DNA of 64,000 bases from Kitasatospora sp. GAS204B (GCF_029892155.1 NZ_JARZAG010000002.1:372001-436000); one strand, 5' to 3'. Shown: positions 16,899 to 26,417, counted from the first letter of the stretch. Translations and numbers: made by a program. The notes: generated from the letters alone by a model not told the origin.

Positions 16899-17561
16899 AT
16901 GACCGTCGCCACCGAACTGTCCGTGCGCGCCCTGCTGCTGGACATGGACGGAACCCTGGTCAACTCGGACGCCGTCGTCGAGCGCTGCTGGCGCCGCTGG
17001 GCCGCCGACCACGGCTTGGACGGCGACCACACGATGTCCGTGGTGCACGGCCGCCAGGGCCACCTGAGCATGGCGATCCTGCTGCCGGACCGGCCGATGG
17101 AGCAGAACCTGGCCGAGAACCGGCAGATGCTCGCCCTGGAGACCGCCGACACCGAGGGCGTGGTCGAGGTGCCCGGCGCCGCCGCTTTCCTGGCCGCGCT
17201 GGCCGGCCTCCCGCACGCCCTGGTCACCTCCGCCGACCTGGCGCTGGCCCGGACCCGGATGGCCGCGGCCGGCCTGCCGATGCCGGAGTTGGCCATCACC
17301 GCCGAGTCGGTCGGCGCCAGCAAGCCCGACCCCGAGGGCTTCCTCAAGGCCGCCGCCGAACTCGGCGTCGCCCCGGAGCACTGCCTGGTCCTGGAGGACT
17401 CCGAGGCCGGCATCGCCGCCGGCAGGGCCGCCGGGATGCGGGTGCTGGGCGTCGGCCCCCGCGCGGCGGCGCACCGGCCGACGCTGCACGTGGACACCCT
17501 GGAGCAGGTTCGGCTCACCGCAGGCCCGGACGGCACGGTGCTGGTCCAGGTCACCGCCTGA
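16899..17561 (+). CDS. HAD-superfamily (subfamily IA) sugar-phosphatase-like hydrolase
   Basis: 220 aa. HAD motif I LLLDMDGTLVNSD holds the nucleophile and acid/base Asp, motif II is ALVTSAD, motif III is GASKPDPEGF, and motif IV is LVLEDSEAGI. The cap (residues ~25-90) is helical, as in beta-phosphoglucomutase and DOG-type sugar phosphatases. AGGAG precedes the ATG. The substrate is probably a small phosphosugar; it could also act on riboflavin-pathway phosphate intermediates given the adjacent RibD-like pair (speculative). Confidence 0.85.
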   Translation: MTVATELSVRALLLDMDGTLVNSDAVVERCWRRWAADHGLDGDHTMSVVHGRQGHLSMAILLPDRPMEQNLAENRQMLALETADTEGVVEVPGAAAFLAALAGLPHALVTSADLALARTRMAAAGLPMPELAITAESVGASKPDPEGFLKAAAELGVAPEHCLVLEDSEAGIAAGRAAGMRVLGVGPRAAAHRPTLHVDTLEQVRLTAGPDGTVLVQVTA

Positions 17562-17625
17562 CCCCACACCGGGCCCACGGCCGCCGGACGGGTGCTCGCT
17601 CCCTTGTCGCCATATCGGCATGGGC

Positions 17626-17641
17626 GTACAGTTTCTTGTAC
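17626..17641. promoter_or_regulatory. YefM-type operator palindrome of TA module 1
   Basis: GTACA-GTTTCT-TGTAC lies 19 nt before the antitoxin ATG. YefM antitoxins are known to bind palindromes with a TGTACA core, so this is the expected autorepression site. Confidence 0.55.
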
Positions 17642-17660
17642 CTACCGGAGGAGCGCAGCC

Positions 17661-17918
17661 ATGAAGACGATGACCTACTCGGAGTCCCGCGCGCGCTACG
17701 CCGAGGTGCTCAACGCGGTCACGGACGACCGCGAGGAGATAGTGATCACTCGCGCCGGACACGAGCCGGTGGTCATCGTCTCGCTGGAGGACTACCAGTC
17801 CCTGAAGGAGACCGCCTACCTGCTGCGCAGCCCCGCGAACGCGCGCCGGCTGCTGGCCTCGATCGAGGAACTGGAGAGCGGCGGCGGGACCGTACGGGAG
17901 TTGGCGGACCCGGAGTGA
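17661..17918 (+). CDS. yefM: YefM/Phd-family antitoxin, module 1
   Basis: 85 aa. The N-terminal Phd/YefM DNA-binding fold (MTYSESRARYAEVLNAVTDD, then IVITRAGHEPVVIVSLEDYQ) is followed by the C-terminal toxin-binding tail with [13 protein letters not shown]. It neutralises the YoeB toxin and represses its own promoter. GGAGGAG precedes the ATG. The stop overlaps the toxin GTG by 4 nt. It is clearly paralogous to the antitoxin at 18639-18920. Confidence 0.92.
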   Translation: MKTMTYSESRARYAEVLNAVTDDREEIVITRAGHEPVVIVSLEDYQSLKETAYLLRSPANARRLLASIEELESGGGTVRELADPE

Positions 17919-18175
17919 AGATCACCTTCGCCTCCCGGGCCTGGGAGGACTACCTGTGGTGGCAGCTCCAGGACCGCAAGATCCTCAAGCGGATCAACAC
18001 ACTCATCGCCGATGTCGCGCGCAACGGCAACGAGGGGATCGGCAAGCCGGAACCGCTCAAGCACGGGTTCCAGGGCTACTGGTCACGGCGGATCAACGAC
18101 GAGCACCGCTTGATCTACAAGGTCACCGACGACTCGATCCTGATCGCCCAGTGCCGCTACCACTACGAGAGCTGA
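17915..18175 (+). CDS. yoeB: YoeB-family ribosome-dependent mRNA endonuclease toxin, module 1
   Basis: 86 aa, the usual YoeB length. It cleaves mRNA in the ribosomal A site. Conserved YoeB blocks are present: [41 protein letters not shown] and the C-terminal CRYHYES. The Glu, Arg, His and Tyr residues used for catalysis in E. coli YoeB are retained. The GTG start overlaps the antitoxin stop. A strong hairpin follows. Confidence 0.92.
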   Translation: MKITFASRAWEDYLWWQLQDRKILKRINTLIADVARNGNEGIGKPEPLKHGFQGYWSRRINDEHRLIYKVTDDSILIAQCRYHYES

Positions 18176-18192
18176 CCTGCCGGACAGTGAAA

Positions 18193-18229
18193 CGCCGGCG
18201 GCCCACCCCGAAGAGGCGGGCCGCCGGCG
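18193..18229. terminator. 12-bp GC hairpin between TA modules
   Basis: Perfect stem CGCCGGCGGCCC/GGGCCGCCGGCG. It lies 17 nt past yoeB module 1. On the minus strand it is followed by GTTTCAC, so it also fits the ancestral ychF terminator, now separated from ychF by the putative inserted cassette. Confidence 0.75.
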
Positions 18230-18238
18230 CGGCGGTGC

Positions 18239-18279
18239 GCGGGTCAGACGTTGAAAGCGGGTCAGACGTTGAAGCGGAA
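18239..18279. repeat. Tandem copies of the ychF 3' end (att-like site, left)
   Basis: A 17-bp unit (GCGGGTCAGACGTTGAA) is repeated exactly with an 18-bp period. The second copy continues into GCGGAA, so positions 18262-18279 match the ychF end at 19117-19134 in 17 of 18 bases. Read on the minus strand it encodes the last YchF codons and stop (FRFNV*). Confidence 0.7.
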
Positions 18280-18328
18280 TGTCGAACACAGAGCTCCGAC
18301 CTGCGGAAACGTCTCTTTAGAGGGGGCC

Positions 18329-18369
18329 ATCCCAGCACTGCCCCAGCACGGGAACACATCCCAGCACTA
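18329..18369. repeat. CCCAGCAC repeat cluster, left end of cassette
   Basis: Three CCCAGCAC units (18331, 18342, 18360). A second cluster with the same CATCCCAGCACGGGAA-like wording is at 19007-19032, just inside the other end of the cassette. This placement recalls arm-type recombinase sites. Confidence 0.5.
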
Positions 18370-18387
18370 CCCGGCCGGCATGAGAGT

Positions 18388-18642
18388 TCAGTAGTGGTAC
18401 CGGGCCGCGAGAATGACGATCTCCTTGTCCGTCACCAGATAGACGAGGCGGTGCTCGTCATCGATCCGCCGTGACCAGGCCCCCGGCAGGTGATACTTCA
18501 GCGGCTCCGGCTTGCCGATGCCCGTGAAGGGGTCACGTCTGACGTCCTCGATGAGCTTGTTGATCCGGGCGAGCATCTTGCGGTCGTTCTTGAGCCAGGA
18601 CGTGTAGTCCTCCCAGCCCTGATCCTCGAAGACAAGCCTCAC
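18388..18642 (-). CDS. yoeB: YoeB-family toxin, module 2
   Basis: 84 aa mRNA-cleaving toxin. It shares [43 protein letters not shown] and ARYHY with module 1, but is clearly diverged (for example [10 protein letters not shown] against DRKILKRINT). It begins inside the last codons of its antitoxin (4-nt overlap). Its stop faces the module 1 toxin across about 210 bp, so the two modules are tail to tail. Confidence 0.92.
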   Translation of the reverse strand: MRLVFEDQGWEDYTSWLKNDRKMLARINKLIEDVRRDPFTGIGKPEPLKYHLPGAWSRRIDDEHRLVYLVTDKEIVILAARYHY

Positions 18643-18920
18643 GCGGCACCCGCACCTGCGTCCGTCGACTCGGGATCGATCAGCTCACGCTCCGACAGGT
18701 TGACGTTGGCCAGGGCGTTCTCATACGCCTTGAGGAGCCGCCGAGCGTTCGCCGGAGAGCGCAGCAGGTACGAGCCCTCACTCAACGCCGCGTAGTCCTC
18801 GGCCGAGACAAGTACGGCATTGCCGTGCTTGGAGACGATCTCGATGGCCTCGTGGTTCTCGTTGACCTTCTTGATCAGCGGAAAGAGTTCCTTGCGGGCT
18901 TCGCTCGCAGTTATGGACAT
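18639..18920 (-). CDS. yefM: YefM/Phd-family antitoxin, module 2
   Basis: 93 aa. The DNA-binding N-terminus is [20 protein letters not shown], followed by [20 protein letters not shown] and the toxin-binding tail with [13 protein letters not shown], identical in that block to module 1. GGGAGGGG lies 7 nt upstream of the ATG. A near-perfect operator/promoter palindrome is 18 nt further upstream. It probably neutralises its own YoeB; cross-neutralisation of module 1 is possible but untested. Confidence 0.92.
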   Translation of the reverse strand: MSITASEARKELFPLIKKVNENHEAIEIVSKHGNAVLVSAEDYAALSEGSYLLRSPANARRLLKAYENALANVNLSERELIDPESTDAGAGAA

Positions 18921-18938
18921 GACCTGACCCCTCCCTCA

Positions 18939-18962
18939 AGTGGTACCTAATAACGTACCACT
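18939..18962. promoter_or_regulatory. Operator/promoter palindrome of TA module 2
   Basis: AGTGGTAC-N8-GTACCACT, perfect 8-bp arms. On the minus strand TACGTT, a good -10 box, lies inside the palindrome, so antitoxin binding would block RNA polymerase. Confidence 0.6.
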
Positions 18963-19006
18963 CTCGACGTTCGCTCGGCGGGTGAACAGCTGACGGGCAG
19001 CCAGAT

Positions 19007-19032
19007 TTCCCAGCACCATCCCAGCACGGGAA
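19007..19032. repeat. CCCAGCAC repeat pair, right end of cassette
   Basis: Two CCCAGCAC units bracketed by TTTCCC and GGGAAA. Partner of the cluster at 18329-18369. Confidence 0.5.
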
Positions 19033-19083
19033 ACCAGCAGAGCCCGACTCGGTAGAGCCGGACCCCGTGCGACCTGCGTGTTT

Positions 19084-19100
19084 GCCACGTCAGCAACGTG
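19084..19100 (-). terminator. Weak hairpin downstream of ychF
   Basis: CCACGT-N5-ACGTGG, 6-bp stem, 17 nt past the ychF stop. Much weaker than the hairpin at 18193-18229 that probably served ychF originally. Confidence 0.35.
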
Positions 19101-19116
19101 GTGTTATGTCATCCGC

Positions 19117-20190
19117 TCACACGTTGAAGCGGAACTCCACCACGTCGCCGTCCTGCATCACGTAGTCCTTGCCCTCGATGCGGGACTTGCCCTTGGCCCG
19201 GGCCTCCGGGATCGAGCCGCAGTCGACCAGGTCGGCGTAGGAGACGATCTCGGCCTTGATGAAGCCCTTCTGGAAGTCGGTGTGGATCACGCCGGCGGCC
19301 TCGGGGGCGGTGGCACCCTTCTTGATGGTCCAGGCGCGCACCTCCTTGGGGCCGGCGGTGAGGTAGGTCTGCAGGCCCAGGGTGGCGAAGCCGACCCGGC
19401 CCAGGGTGGCCATGCCGGGCTCCTGCTGGCCCATCGACTGGAGGAGCTCCAGGGCGTCGTCGTCGTCCATGCCGATCAGCTCGGACTCGATCTTGGCGTT
19501 CAGGAAGATCGCCTCGGCCGGGGCGACCAGGCCGCGCAGGCCGTCCTTGAACTCCTCGTCGGTCAGCTCCTCCTCGTCGACGTTGAAGACGTAGAGGAAG
19601 GGCTTGGTGGTGAGCAGGTGCAGCTCGCGCACCGAGGAGGAGTCGAAGCCGACCTCGAAGAGGGTCTTGCCGGACTCCAGCACCTTCTGGGCGGCCTCGG
19701 CGGCGGCCAGCGTGGCGGCCGACTCCTTCTTCAGCCGGGCCTCCTTCTGCAGGCGCGGCAGCACCTTCTCGACCGACTGCAGGTCGGCCAGGATCAGCTC
19801 GGTGTTGATGGTCTCGATGTCGTCCTTGGGCGAGACCTTGCCGTCCACGTGGACCACGTCGGGGTCGTTGAAGGCCCGGATGACCTGGCAGATCGCGTCC
19901 GACTCACGGATGTTGGCGAGGAACTTGTTGCCCAGGCCCTCGCCCTCGGAGGCGCCGCGGACGATGCCCGCGATGTCCACGAAGTCGACCGTGGCGGGCA
20001 GGATCCGCTCGGAGCCGAAGATCTTGGCGAGCACGGCGAGCCGGGCGTCCGGGACGCCGACCACGCCGACGTTCGGCTCGATGGTGGCGAACGGATAGTT
20101 GGCCGCCAGGACGTCGTTCTTGGTCAGGGCGTTGAACAGGGTCGACTTGCCGACATTCGGCAGACCGACGATTCCGATCGTGAGCGACAT
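19117..20190 (-). CDS. ychF: Obg-family ATPase/GTPase YchF
   Basis: 357-aa universally conserved P-loop protein, ribosome-associated and linked to stress control. It starts [20 protein letters not shown] (G1). G3 is DIAGIVRGA. The G4 position has NVDE rather than NKxD, the feature that gives YchF its ATP preference. A coiled-coil arm (~130-200) and C-terminal TGS domain ending FRFNV are present. The ATG at 20190 matches family N-termini; upstream in-frame sequence is low-complexity Pro/Arg/Ala and not coding. Its last 18 bp are duplicated at 18262-18279. Confidence 0.95.
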   Translation of the reverse strand: MSLTIGIVGLPNVGKSTLFNALTKNDVLAANYPFATIEPNVGVVGVPDARLAVLAKIFGSERILPATVDFVDIAGIVRGASEGEGLGNKFLANIRESDAICQVIRAFNDPDVVHVDGKVSPKDDIETINTELILADLQSVEKVLPRLQKEARLKKESAATLAAAEAAQKVLESGKTLFEVGFDSSSVRELHLLTTKPFLYVFNVDEEELTDEEFKDGLRGLVAPAEAIFLNAKIESELIGMDDDDALELLQSMGQQEPGMATLGRVGFATLGLQTYLTAGPKEVRAWTIKKGATAPEAAGVIHTDFQKGFIKAEIVSYADLVDCGSIPEARAKGKSRIEGKDYVMQDGDVVEFRFNV

Positions 20191-20392
20191 GAAGCGCGAT
20201 CCCGTGGGCTTGGAGGGCGTGGAGCGGCACCGTACGGGCCGACCGCCAAGTCTACGGCCCACCGTCGGGAGACCGACCGGGGAGCCGGGGTGGGCCGGTG
20301 ACTGCGCTGCCGCAGCCGGTTGGGCAGGACACGCACGAGGTCTTGAGGCGTCATTACCCAAGGTGATGTAAATCGGACCGTACGTTGGGCGT

Positions 20393-20989
20393 GTGGAGCA
20401 GAGCATCCGTACCCAGCCGCCCGGGCCCCGGCCCCGACCGCCAGCCGGCGGCGGGTCCCGCGAGGCCGCCGTTCCGGGGCCGGCCGCGCCCCGCGATGCC
20501 GTCACCGCGCGGCCCTCCAGACTCCGGCCCGCCTCCGGTAGTGCCGCCCCGCTGGCCCGACTGCGGCAGCGGATGGCCGGGGGCGGGGCGGCGACCGGGC
20601 GACCGCCGGGGCGACCGGCCCGGCTGACCGGGATCGGCGCCGGCGTGCTGTCGGTGCTCGGCACCCTCGCCTTCGGGCTGCTCGACCACTGGCTGTTCGG
20701 CAGCCTGGGGCTGCTGTTCGAGATCGGCTTCCTGCTGGTCTGCTTCCAGACCGCGGTGCGGGTCCGGCTGGCCGACCTGCCGGCCGCGCCGGTCAGCGGT
20801 CCGCTCGCCTTCGCGCTGACGGTGGCGCTGCTCGACCCGGTGACGGTGCCCGGGGTGGTCGGGCAGGTGCTGTCGCTCTGCGCCGGTCTGGCGCTGCGGG
20901 CCGCCTGGCTGTTCGCCGGGACGGGCCTGGCGGCGTTGATCGTGGCGGCCCGGTTCGTCGCCCAGCGCCGGATCCGCCGGGGCCGCTGA
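20393..20989 (+). CDS. DUF6542-type membrane protein
   Basis: 198 aa. A Pro/Arg/Gly-rich cytoplasmic head (~1-78) is followed by about four hydrophobic segments ([60 protein letters not shown]) and a basic end. This matches the small actinobacterial DUF6542 domain; function unknown. The GTG start has TACGTT 6 nt upstream and no Shine-Dalgarno, so it is probably leaderless. Divergent from ychF. Confidence 0.75.
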   Translation: MEQSIRTQPPGPRPRPPAGGGSREAAVPGPAAPRDAVTARPSRLRPASGSAAPLARLRQRMAGGGAATGRPPGRPARLTGIGAGVLSVLGTLAFGLLDHWLFGSLGLLFEIGFLLVCFQTAVRVRLADLPAAPVSGPLAFALTVALLDPVTVPGVVGQVLSLCAGLALRAAWLFAGTGLAALIVAARFVAQRRIRRGR

Positions 20990-21025
20990 CACCGGGGCCG
21001 CCGACCCCCGAAAGCCGGCGGGGCC

Positions 21026-21778
21026 TCAGTTCCCCGGCCTGAGCGTGGCCATCGCGGCGCCGACGATGCCGGCGTCGTTGCGCAGTGCGGCCGGGACCAC
21101 GGTGGCCGCCCGCTTCGTGAGCAGCGGCAGGAACTTCTCGTGCTTGCGGCTGACGCCCCCGCCGATGATCACCAGCTGCGGCGAGAACAGCCGCTCCACC
21201 AGATCCAGGTACTCGTCCACCCGGACCGCCCACTCGGACCAGCTCAGCTCGTGCCGCTCCCGGGTCGCGGCCGAAGCCCGCCGCTCGGCGTCCTTGCCGC
21301 GCAGCTCCAGGTGGCCCAGCTCGGTGTTGGGCACCAGCGTGCCGTCCACGAAGAGCGCGCTGCCGATCCCGGTGCCGAAGGTCAGCACCAGCACCACACC
21401 GCGCGCGGCACGGCCCGCGCCGTGCGCGACCTCGGCCAGGCCCGCCGCGTCCGCGTCGTTGAGCACGGTGGCGGGCAGGTCCAGCGCCTCGCGGAACAGG
21501 CCTGCGGCGTCCAGCCCGATCCAGCCCGGGTCCACGTTGGCGGCGCTGCGGGTGTGGCCGTCGATCACCACGCCGGGGAAGGTCAGGCCGACCGGCCCGC
21601 GGTGGTCGAAGTGCTCGACCACCTCCTTGACCGCGGCGACCACCGACTCCGGCGAGGCCGGGTGCGGGGTGAGCACCTTGTGCCGGGGCGCGGACAGCTC
21701 GCCGCGCTCCAGGTCGACCGGCGCGCCCTTGATGCCGGAGCCGCCGATGTCCACGCCGAACACTTCGGTTGCCGCCAC
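21026..21778 (-). CDS. ppgK: Polyphosphate-dependent glucokinase (ROK family)
   Basis: 250 aa. It phosphorylates glucose to glucose-6-phosphate using polyphosphate or ATP. The phosphate-binding loop is [11 protein letters not shown] (residues 8-18). [18 protein letters not shown] and [13 protein letters not shown] follow the PPGK pattern rather than a ROK repressor (no helix-turn-helix). The GTG start has AGGAGG 6 nt upstream. Confidence 0.93.
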   Translation of the reverse strand: MAATEVFGVDIGGSGIKGAPVDLERGELSAPRHKVLTPHPASPESVVAAVKEVVEHFDHRGPVGLTFPGVVIDGHTRSAANVDPGWIGLDAAGLFREALDLPATVLNDADAAGLAEVAHGAGRAARGVVLVLTFGTGIGSALFVDGTLVPNTELGHLELRGKDAERRASAATRERHELSWSEWAVRVDEYLDLVERLFSPQLVIIGGGVSRKHEKFLPLLTKRAATVVPAALRNDAGIVGAAMATLRPGN

Positions 21779-21911
21779 GTCGAGCCTCCTGGAGGAATCA
21801 GCCGTTCGACCGGATCGGCCGACCCACCCGGATCAGCCGACCTTCACCGTACGAGAGCGCGCCGACGAAAGCAGCTCGGAACCTGCCACAGCGTCAGCCG
21901 CCGGACGGGGC

Positions 21912-22886
21912 TCAGAGCTTGCCGGCCGCCTCGGCGCGCAGGTCGCGGCGCAGCTCCTTGGGCAGCGAGAAGGTCAGCGTCTCCTCGGCCGTGCGAACCA
22001 CCTGGACGTCCTCGAAGCCGCGCTCGGCCAGCCAGGTCAGCACGCCCTGCACCAGGATCTCCGGCACCGAGGCGCCGCTGGTCAGGCCGATCGTGGTGAC
22101 GCCGGCCAGCCAGGCCTCGTCCAGTTCGTCGGCGAAGTCCACCAGGTGGGCGGCCTTGGCGCCGTACTCCAGGCCGACCTCGACCAGCCGGACCGAGTTG
22201 GAGGAGTTCTTGGAGCCGACCACGATCAGCAGGTCGGTCTCGGGAGCGATCTGCTTGACCACCACCTGACGGTTCTGGGTGGCGTAGCAGATGTCGTCGC
22301 TGGGCGGCGAGACCAGCAGCGGGAAGCGCTTCTTCAGCTCGCCGACGGTGGCCATGGTCTCGTCCACCGACAGGGTGGTCTGGGAGAGCCAGACGACCTT
22401 GCTCTCGTCGCGGACCCGCACGTTCGCGACGTCCTCGGGGCCGTCCACCAGGTGGATCCGCTCCGGGGCCTCGCCCATGGTGCCGACCACCTCCTCGTGG
22501 CCCTCGTGGCCGACCAGCAGGATGTCGTAGTCCTCGTCCGCGAACCGGACGGCCTCCTTGTGCACCTTGGTCACCAGGGGGCAGGTGGCGTCGATGGTGG
22601 CGAGCTTGCCGGCCTTCGCCTCGTCGTGCACCGAGGGCGCCACGCCGTGCGCGGAGAAGACCACGATCGCGCCCTCGGGCACCTCCTCCGTCTCGTCGAC
22701 GAAGATCGCGCCCTGCTTCTCCAGGGTCTGCACGACGTACTTGTTGTGAACGATCTGCTTGCGGACGTAGATCGGCGCCCCGTACTGCTCCAGGGCCTTC
22801 TCCACGGCGATGACGGCGCGGTCGACGCCCGCGCAGTAGCCCCGGGGGGCGGCGAGCAGGACGCGGCGCTGAGCGGTGGTCGACAT
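21912..22886 (-). CDS. ispH: 4-hydroxy-3-methylbut-2-enyl diphosphate reductase IspH/LytB
   Basis: 324 aa. Last step of the MEP pathway, reducing HMBPP to IPP and DMAPP with a [4Fe-4S] cluster. The three cluster cysteines are in [22 protein letters not shown] and the later CYATQNRQ block; the catalytic Glu/Thr region is also intact. The ATG at 22886 has TACGAT 7 nt upstream and is probably leaderless. Supplies isoprenoid precursors used by the cis-prenyltransferase at 53535 and others. Confidence 0.95.
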   Translation of the reverse strand: MSTTAQRRVLLAAPRGYCAGVDRAVIAVEKALEQYGAPIYVRKQIVHNKYVVQTLEKQGAIFVDETEEVPEGAIVVFSAHGVAPSVHDEAKAGKLATIDATCPLVTKVHKEAVRFADEDYDILLVGHEGHEEVVGTMGEAPERIHLVDGPEDVANVRVRDESKVVWLSQTTLSVDETMATVGELKKRFPLLVSPPSDDICYATQNRQVVVKQIAPETDLLIVVGSKNSSNSVRLVEVGLEYGAKAAHLVDFADELDEAWLAGVTTIGLTSGASVPEILVQGVLTWLAERGFEDVQVVRTAEETLTFSLPKELRRDLRAEAAGKL

Positions 22887-22984
22887 GGCACCTATCGTAC
22901 GGGCGGCCACGGCGGCCGGTGCGCGGTACCGAAAGGCCGTGGCGTGCGGGGACGGACGGCCGGTCGGATGTTCAAATCTGAAGA

Positions 22985-24328
22985 ATGAACGATCCAGTGG
23001 ATTCCGGCGGTCTGCGGCGCAGCCTGGGGCTGCGCGACCTGGTGGTCTACGGGCTGCTCTTCATCGCGCCGATGGCCCCGGTGGGCGTCTTCGGGGTGCT
23101 GGACGCCAAGAGCCACGGGGCGGTGGCGGCGGTCTACCTGGTGGCCACGGTGGCGATGGGGTTCACCGCCCTCTCGTACGCGCAGATGGTGCGCGCGGTG
23201 CCGCGCACCGGCTCGGTCTTCGCCTATGCCAGGGCCGGCCTGGGTGAGCGGGCCGGTTTCATCGCGGGCTGGATGGCGATGCTCGACTACCTGCTGATCC
23301 CGGCGGTCGCCTACCTCTTCTCCGGCATCGCGCTGCACGCGCTGGTGCCGGGCGTGTCGCGGTTCGTCTGGACCGTGCTGGCGGTGCTGGTCACCACCGC
23401 GCTCAACCTGGCCGGGGTGCGCACGGCGGCGGCGGTGGGCTTCGCGGTGCTGGCGCTGGAGCTCGTGGTGCTGGCGGTCTTCGTGGTGGCGGCGCTGGTG
23501 GTGCTGCTCCGGGACGGGACGGTGCGCCCGGCGCTCTCGCCGCTGACCGGGGTCGGCGGCTTCTCGACCTCGGCGGTGCTCGGCGCGGTGAGCGTGGCGG
23601 TCCTCTCCTACCTGGGTTTCGACGCCATCGCCTCGTTCGTGGAGGAGGCGGTGGGAGCCTCGCGCGCGGTGGCCCGGGCGGTGCTGCTCTGCCTGGCGCT
23701 GGCCGGGGCGCTGTTCGTGGCGCAGACCTACCTCGCGGCGCTGCTGGAGCCGCTCACCCCGGAGCAGCTGGCCGAGCAGCCGGCCGCCCAGGGCTCGGCC
23801 TTCTACGACACGGTGGAGAGCGCGGTCGGGCACTGGCTGCACACCCTGGTCGCGGTCAGCAAGGCGATCGGGGCGGCCTTCGCGGCGCTGGCCGGGCAGG
23901 CCGCGGCCGGGCGACTGCTCTTCGCGATGGGACGCGCGGGGCGGCTGCCGCGGGCCCTGGCGGCGGTCGACCGGGACTCGGGCGTGCCGCGGGTCGCGCT
24001 GCTCAGCGCGGCGGTGCTGACGCTGGCGGCGGCGGGCTGGGCGGCCCGGCGGTCCGACGGGCTCGACCAGCTCACCTCGGTGGTGGACATCGGCGCGCTG
24101 TGCGCCTTCGCGCTGCTGCACGCCTCGGTGATCGGCTGGTACACCGTCAAGCACGGCTCGCGGCACCGGATGCGACATCTGGTGCTACCGCTGCTGGGGA
24201 TCGCGGTGATCGTCGCGGTGGTGGTGAAGGCGGCGCACACCGCGCAGCTGGTGGGCCTGGTGTGGCTGGCGGCGGGACTGCTCGTGGTGCTGCTGCAACG
24301 CGACGGTGCTGTCGGCGAGCCGCGCTAG
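22985..24328 (+). CDS. APC-family amino-acid/polyamine permease
   Basis: 447 aa with about 12 hydrophobic helices. The first helix carries [12 protein letters not shown] and helix 3 begins [18 protein letters not shown], the APC consensus. Secondary transporter for an amino acid or amine; substrate not assignable. The TAG stop (24326-24328) forms part of the TAGCCT -10 box of xseA. Divergent from ispH. Confidence 0.88.
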   Translation: MNDPVDSGGLRRSLGLRDLVVYGLLFIAPMAPVGVFGVLDAKSHGAVAAVYLVATVAMGFTALSYAQMVRAVPRTGSVFAYARAGLGERAGFIAGWMAMLDYLLIPAVAYLFSGIALHALVPGVSRFVWTVLAVLVTTALNLAGVRTAAAVGFAVLALELVVLAVFVVAALVVLLRDGTVRPALSPLTGVGGFSTSAVLGAVSVAVLSYLGFDAIASFVEEAVGASRAVARAVLLCLALAGALFVAQTYLAALLEPLTPEQLAEQPAAQGSAFYDTVESAVGHWLHTLVAVSKAIGAAFAALAGQAAAGRLLFAMGRAGRLPRALAAVDRDSGVPRVALLSAAVLTLAAAGWAARRSDGLDQLTSVVDIGALCAFALLHASVIGWYTVKHGSRHRMRHLVLPLLGIAVIVAVVVKAAHTAQLVGLVWLAAGLLVVLLQRDGAVGEPR

Positions 24329-24338
24329 CCTCGGACGC

Positions 24339-25562
24339 ATGGCCAACAGCAGCTCACCCGACGCCCCGCTCCCGGTCGGCAAGGTCTCCCAGCTGATCGG
24401 CGGCTGGATCGACCGGCTGGGCGCGATCTGGGTGGAAGGCCAGATCACCCAGCTCAGCCGCCGCCCGGGGATGCAGTTCCTGACGCTGCGTGATGTCGAC
24501 CAGGACGTCTCGCTGGGCGTCACCTGCTTCCGCTCGGTGCTCGAACCGCTGGCCGACACCCTGCACGAGGGCTCGCGGGTGCTGGTGCACGCCAAACCCG
24601 AGTGGTACGCCGCCCGCGGCACCCTCTCGCTGCGGGCCACCGAGATCCGCCTGGTCGGGCTCGGCGAGCTGCTGGCCCGGCTGGAGCGGCTCAAGCGGCA
24701 GCTGGCCGGCGAGGGGCTGTTCGCCGCCGAGCGCAAGCGGCCGCTGCCGTTCCTGCCGCACTGCGTCGGCCTGGTGACCGGCCGCGCCTCGGCCGCCGAG
24801 CGCGACGTGCTGGAGGTGGCCAGGCGGCGCTGGCCGGCGGTCCGCTTCGAGGTGCGCAACGTGCTGGTGCAGGGCCCGCAGGCGGCCGGCCAGGTGGTGG
24901 CGGCGGTGCGCGAGCTGGACGGCCACCCCGAGGTGGACGTGATCATCGTGGCGCGCGGCGGCGGCAGCGTCGAGGACCTGCTGCCGTTCTCCGACGAGGA
25001 GCTGTGCCGGACGGTGGCGCAGGCCCGCACACCGGTGGTGAGCGCGATCGGGCACGAGCCGGACCAGCCGCTGCTGGACTTCGTCGCCGACCTGCGGGCC
25101 GCCACCCCGACCGACGCCGCCAAGCGGGTGGTGCCCGACGTGGGCGAGGAGCAGGCCAAGGTGCAGCAGCTGCGCGACCGGGCCCGGCGGCTGATCGGCG
25201 ACCTGGTGCGGCGTGAGGAGACCGGGCTGGCCTCGGTGCGCGAGCGGCCGGCGCTGGCCGCGCCGCACCGCCTGGTGGCCGAGCGCTCGCAGGAGCTGAC
25301 GGCGCTGGTCGAGCGCGCCCGGCGGTGCCTGGGCCACCGCCTCGACGGGGCCGAGTCGGACCTCGGGCACACGCTGGCCCGGGTGGTGGCGCTCTCCCCC
25401 GCCGCGACGCTGGAGCGCGGCTACGCGGTGCTGCAGCACCCGGACGGGCAGGTGGTGACCGACCCGGCGCTGCTCGCGGCGGGCCAGGAGTTGCACGCCC
25501 GGGTGGCGGGCGGCGGCTTCGAGGTGACGGTCAGTCGACCGCCGGCACCGGGTCAGCGCTGA
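24339..25562 (+). CDS. xseA: Exodeoxyribonuclease VII large subunit
   Basis: 407 aa. With XseB it degrades single-stranded DNA from both ends during repair. The N-terminal OB-fold ([20 protein letters not shown]) is followed by the catalytic domain ([54 protein letters not shown]) and a helical C-terminus. The ATG at 24339 has TAGCCT 7 nt before it, suggesting a leaderless mRNA. It overlaps the convergent acetyltransferase gene by 32 nt. Confidence 0.94.
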   Translation: MANSSSPDAPLPVGKVSQLIGGWIDRLGAIWVEGQITQLSRRPGMQFLTLRDVDQDVSLGVTCFRSVLEPLADTLHEGSRVLVHAKPEWYAARGTLSLRATEIRLVGLGELLARLERLKRQLAGEGLFAAERKRPLPFLPHCVGLVTGRASAAERDVLEVARRRWPAVRFEVRNVLVQGPQAAGQVVAAVRELDGHPEVDVIIVARGGGSVEDLLPFSDEELCRTVAQARTPVVSAIGHEPDQPLLDFVADLRAATPTDAAKRVVPDVGEEQAKVQQLRDRARRLIGDLVRREETGLASVRERPALAAPHRLVAERSQELTALVERARRCLGHRLDGAESDLGHTLARVVALSPAATLERGYAVLQHPDGQVVTDPALLAAGQELHARVAGGGFEVTVSRPPAPGQR

Positions 25563-26067
25563 GCGGCGGGGCGGCCCTGCGCGGCGGGTCGGCGACCAGC
25601 CGGTTGCGGGAGAGCGGCACCGAGTGCTCGGCGAACCCGAGGCCGCGGTAGAGCTGCTCGCCGCCCTCGGTGGCGTGCAGGTCGATCCGGGTCACCCGGT
25701 GCTCGTCGAACCAGGCCAGCAGCGCCTCGGTGCAGGCCCGGGCGTAGCCGCGGCGGCGGTGCGCCGGGTCGGTGCAGATGTTGAAGATGAAGCCGAAGCG
25801 TCCCTCGGGGTGCCCGGGGGCGGGCAACCGCTGTTCCAGGGTGCCGACCGCGCAGGCGGCCAGCCGGCCCGCCCGCTGCGGATCGTCGACCACGAAGGCG
25901 GGCATCGTGGTGGCCGCCGGATCGGCCAGCCGCTCGCGCAGCACCTCCTCGGCGGTCTGTTGCCAGGGCCCTGGGCGTGCCTGGCCCTGCATCGCCTCGA
26001 ACATCAGCAGCCGCAGCCGGACCAGCTCCGAAGCGTCCTCGGGCCGGGCCTGTCGTACTTCGCTCAT
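25531..26067 (-). CDS. GNAT-family N-acetyltransferase
   Basis: 178 aa. Acetyl-CoA-binding motif A reads [23 protein letters not shown] and motif B ends [15 protein letters not shown]. The acceptor substrate is unknown. It sits between xseA and xseB on the opposite strand and overlaps the xseA 3' end. The start has TAGGGT 8 nt upstream without a Shine-Dalgarno, so it may be leaderless. Confidence 0.88.
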   Translation of the reverse strand: MSEVRQARPEDASELVRLRLLMFEAMQGQARPGPWQQTAEEVLRERLADPAATTMPAFVVDDPQRAGRLAACAVGTLEQRLPAPGHPEGRFGFIFNICTDPAHRRRGYARACTEALLAWFDEHRVTRIDLHATEGGEQLYRGLGFAEHSVPLSRNRLVADPPRRAAPPLSADPVPAVD

Positions 26068-26154
26068 GGCGCTGGACCCTAACGAGCGGCCGCCCCGGAC
26101 GCAGCCAGGTTTCGGCTGCGGGGCGCTGTCGGGACCTGGCTCTAGGCTGGCTCC

Positions 26155-26406
26155 ATGGCCGACGCGGAGAGCACGACGAGCAGCACCAGGACCGGCGAGC
26201 TGGGTTACGAGCAGGCCCGGGACGCCCTGATGGAGGTGGTCCGGCGGCTGGAGACCGGCGGCATCACGCTGGAGGAGTCGCTCGCCCTGTGGGAGCGCGG
26301 CGAGGAGCTGGCCAAGGTCTGCCAGCGCCGGCTGGACGGTGCCCGGGCCCGGCTGGAGGCCGCGCTGGCGGCCGAGCGGGAGCAGGAGCAGCCCTCGGCG
26401 GAGTGA
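26155..26406 (+). CDS. xseB: Exodeoxyribonuclease VII small subunit
   Basis: 83 aa helical subunit that decorates XseA. The family core is [20 protein letters not shown] followed by [24 protein letters not shown] lies 6 nt before the ATG, so it has its own, probably leaderless, promoter rather than an operon with xseA. Confidence 0.92.
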   Translation: MADAESTTSSTRTGELGYEQARDALMEVVRRLETGGITLEESLALWERGEELAKVCQRRLDGARARLEAALAAEREQEQPSAE

Positions 26407-26417
26407 GTCCCACCGGA

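Larger units (their letters stand above)
18262..19134. mobile_element. Candidate small integrated cassette in the ychF 3' end
   Basis: About 870 bp bounded by an 18-bp direct repeat (1 mismatch) of the ychF 3' end. The inner copy restores the ychF reading frame, and the displaced copy next to the presumed old terminator is at 18262. It contains only a YefM-YoeB module plus short repeats. No integrase remains, so this is a remnant or a passively moved cassette. Inferred from repeat geometry. Confidence 0.45.

Noticed and set aside
18262-19134. tRNA-type integration site
   Set aside because: No tRNA gene is present; the duplicated sequence is the end of the protein gene ychF.
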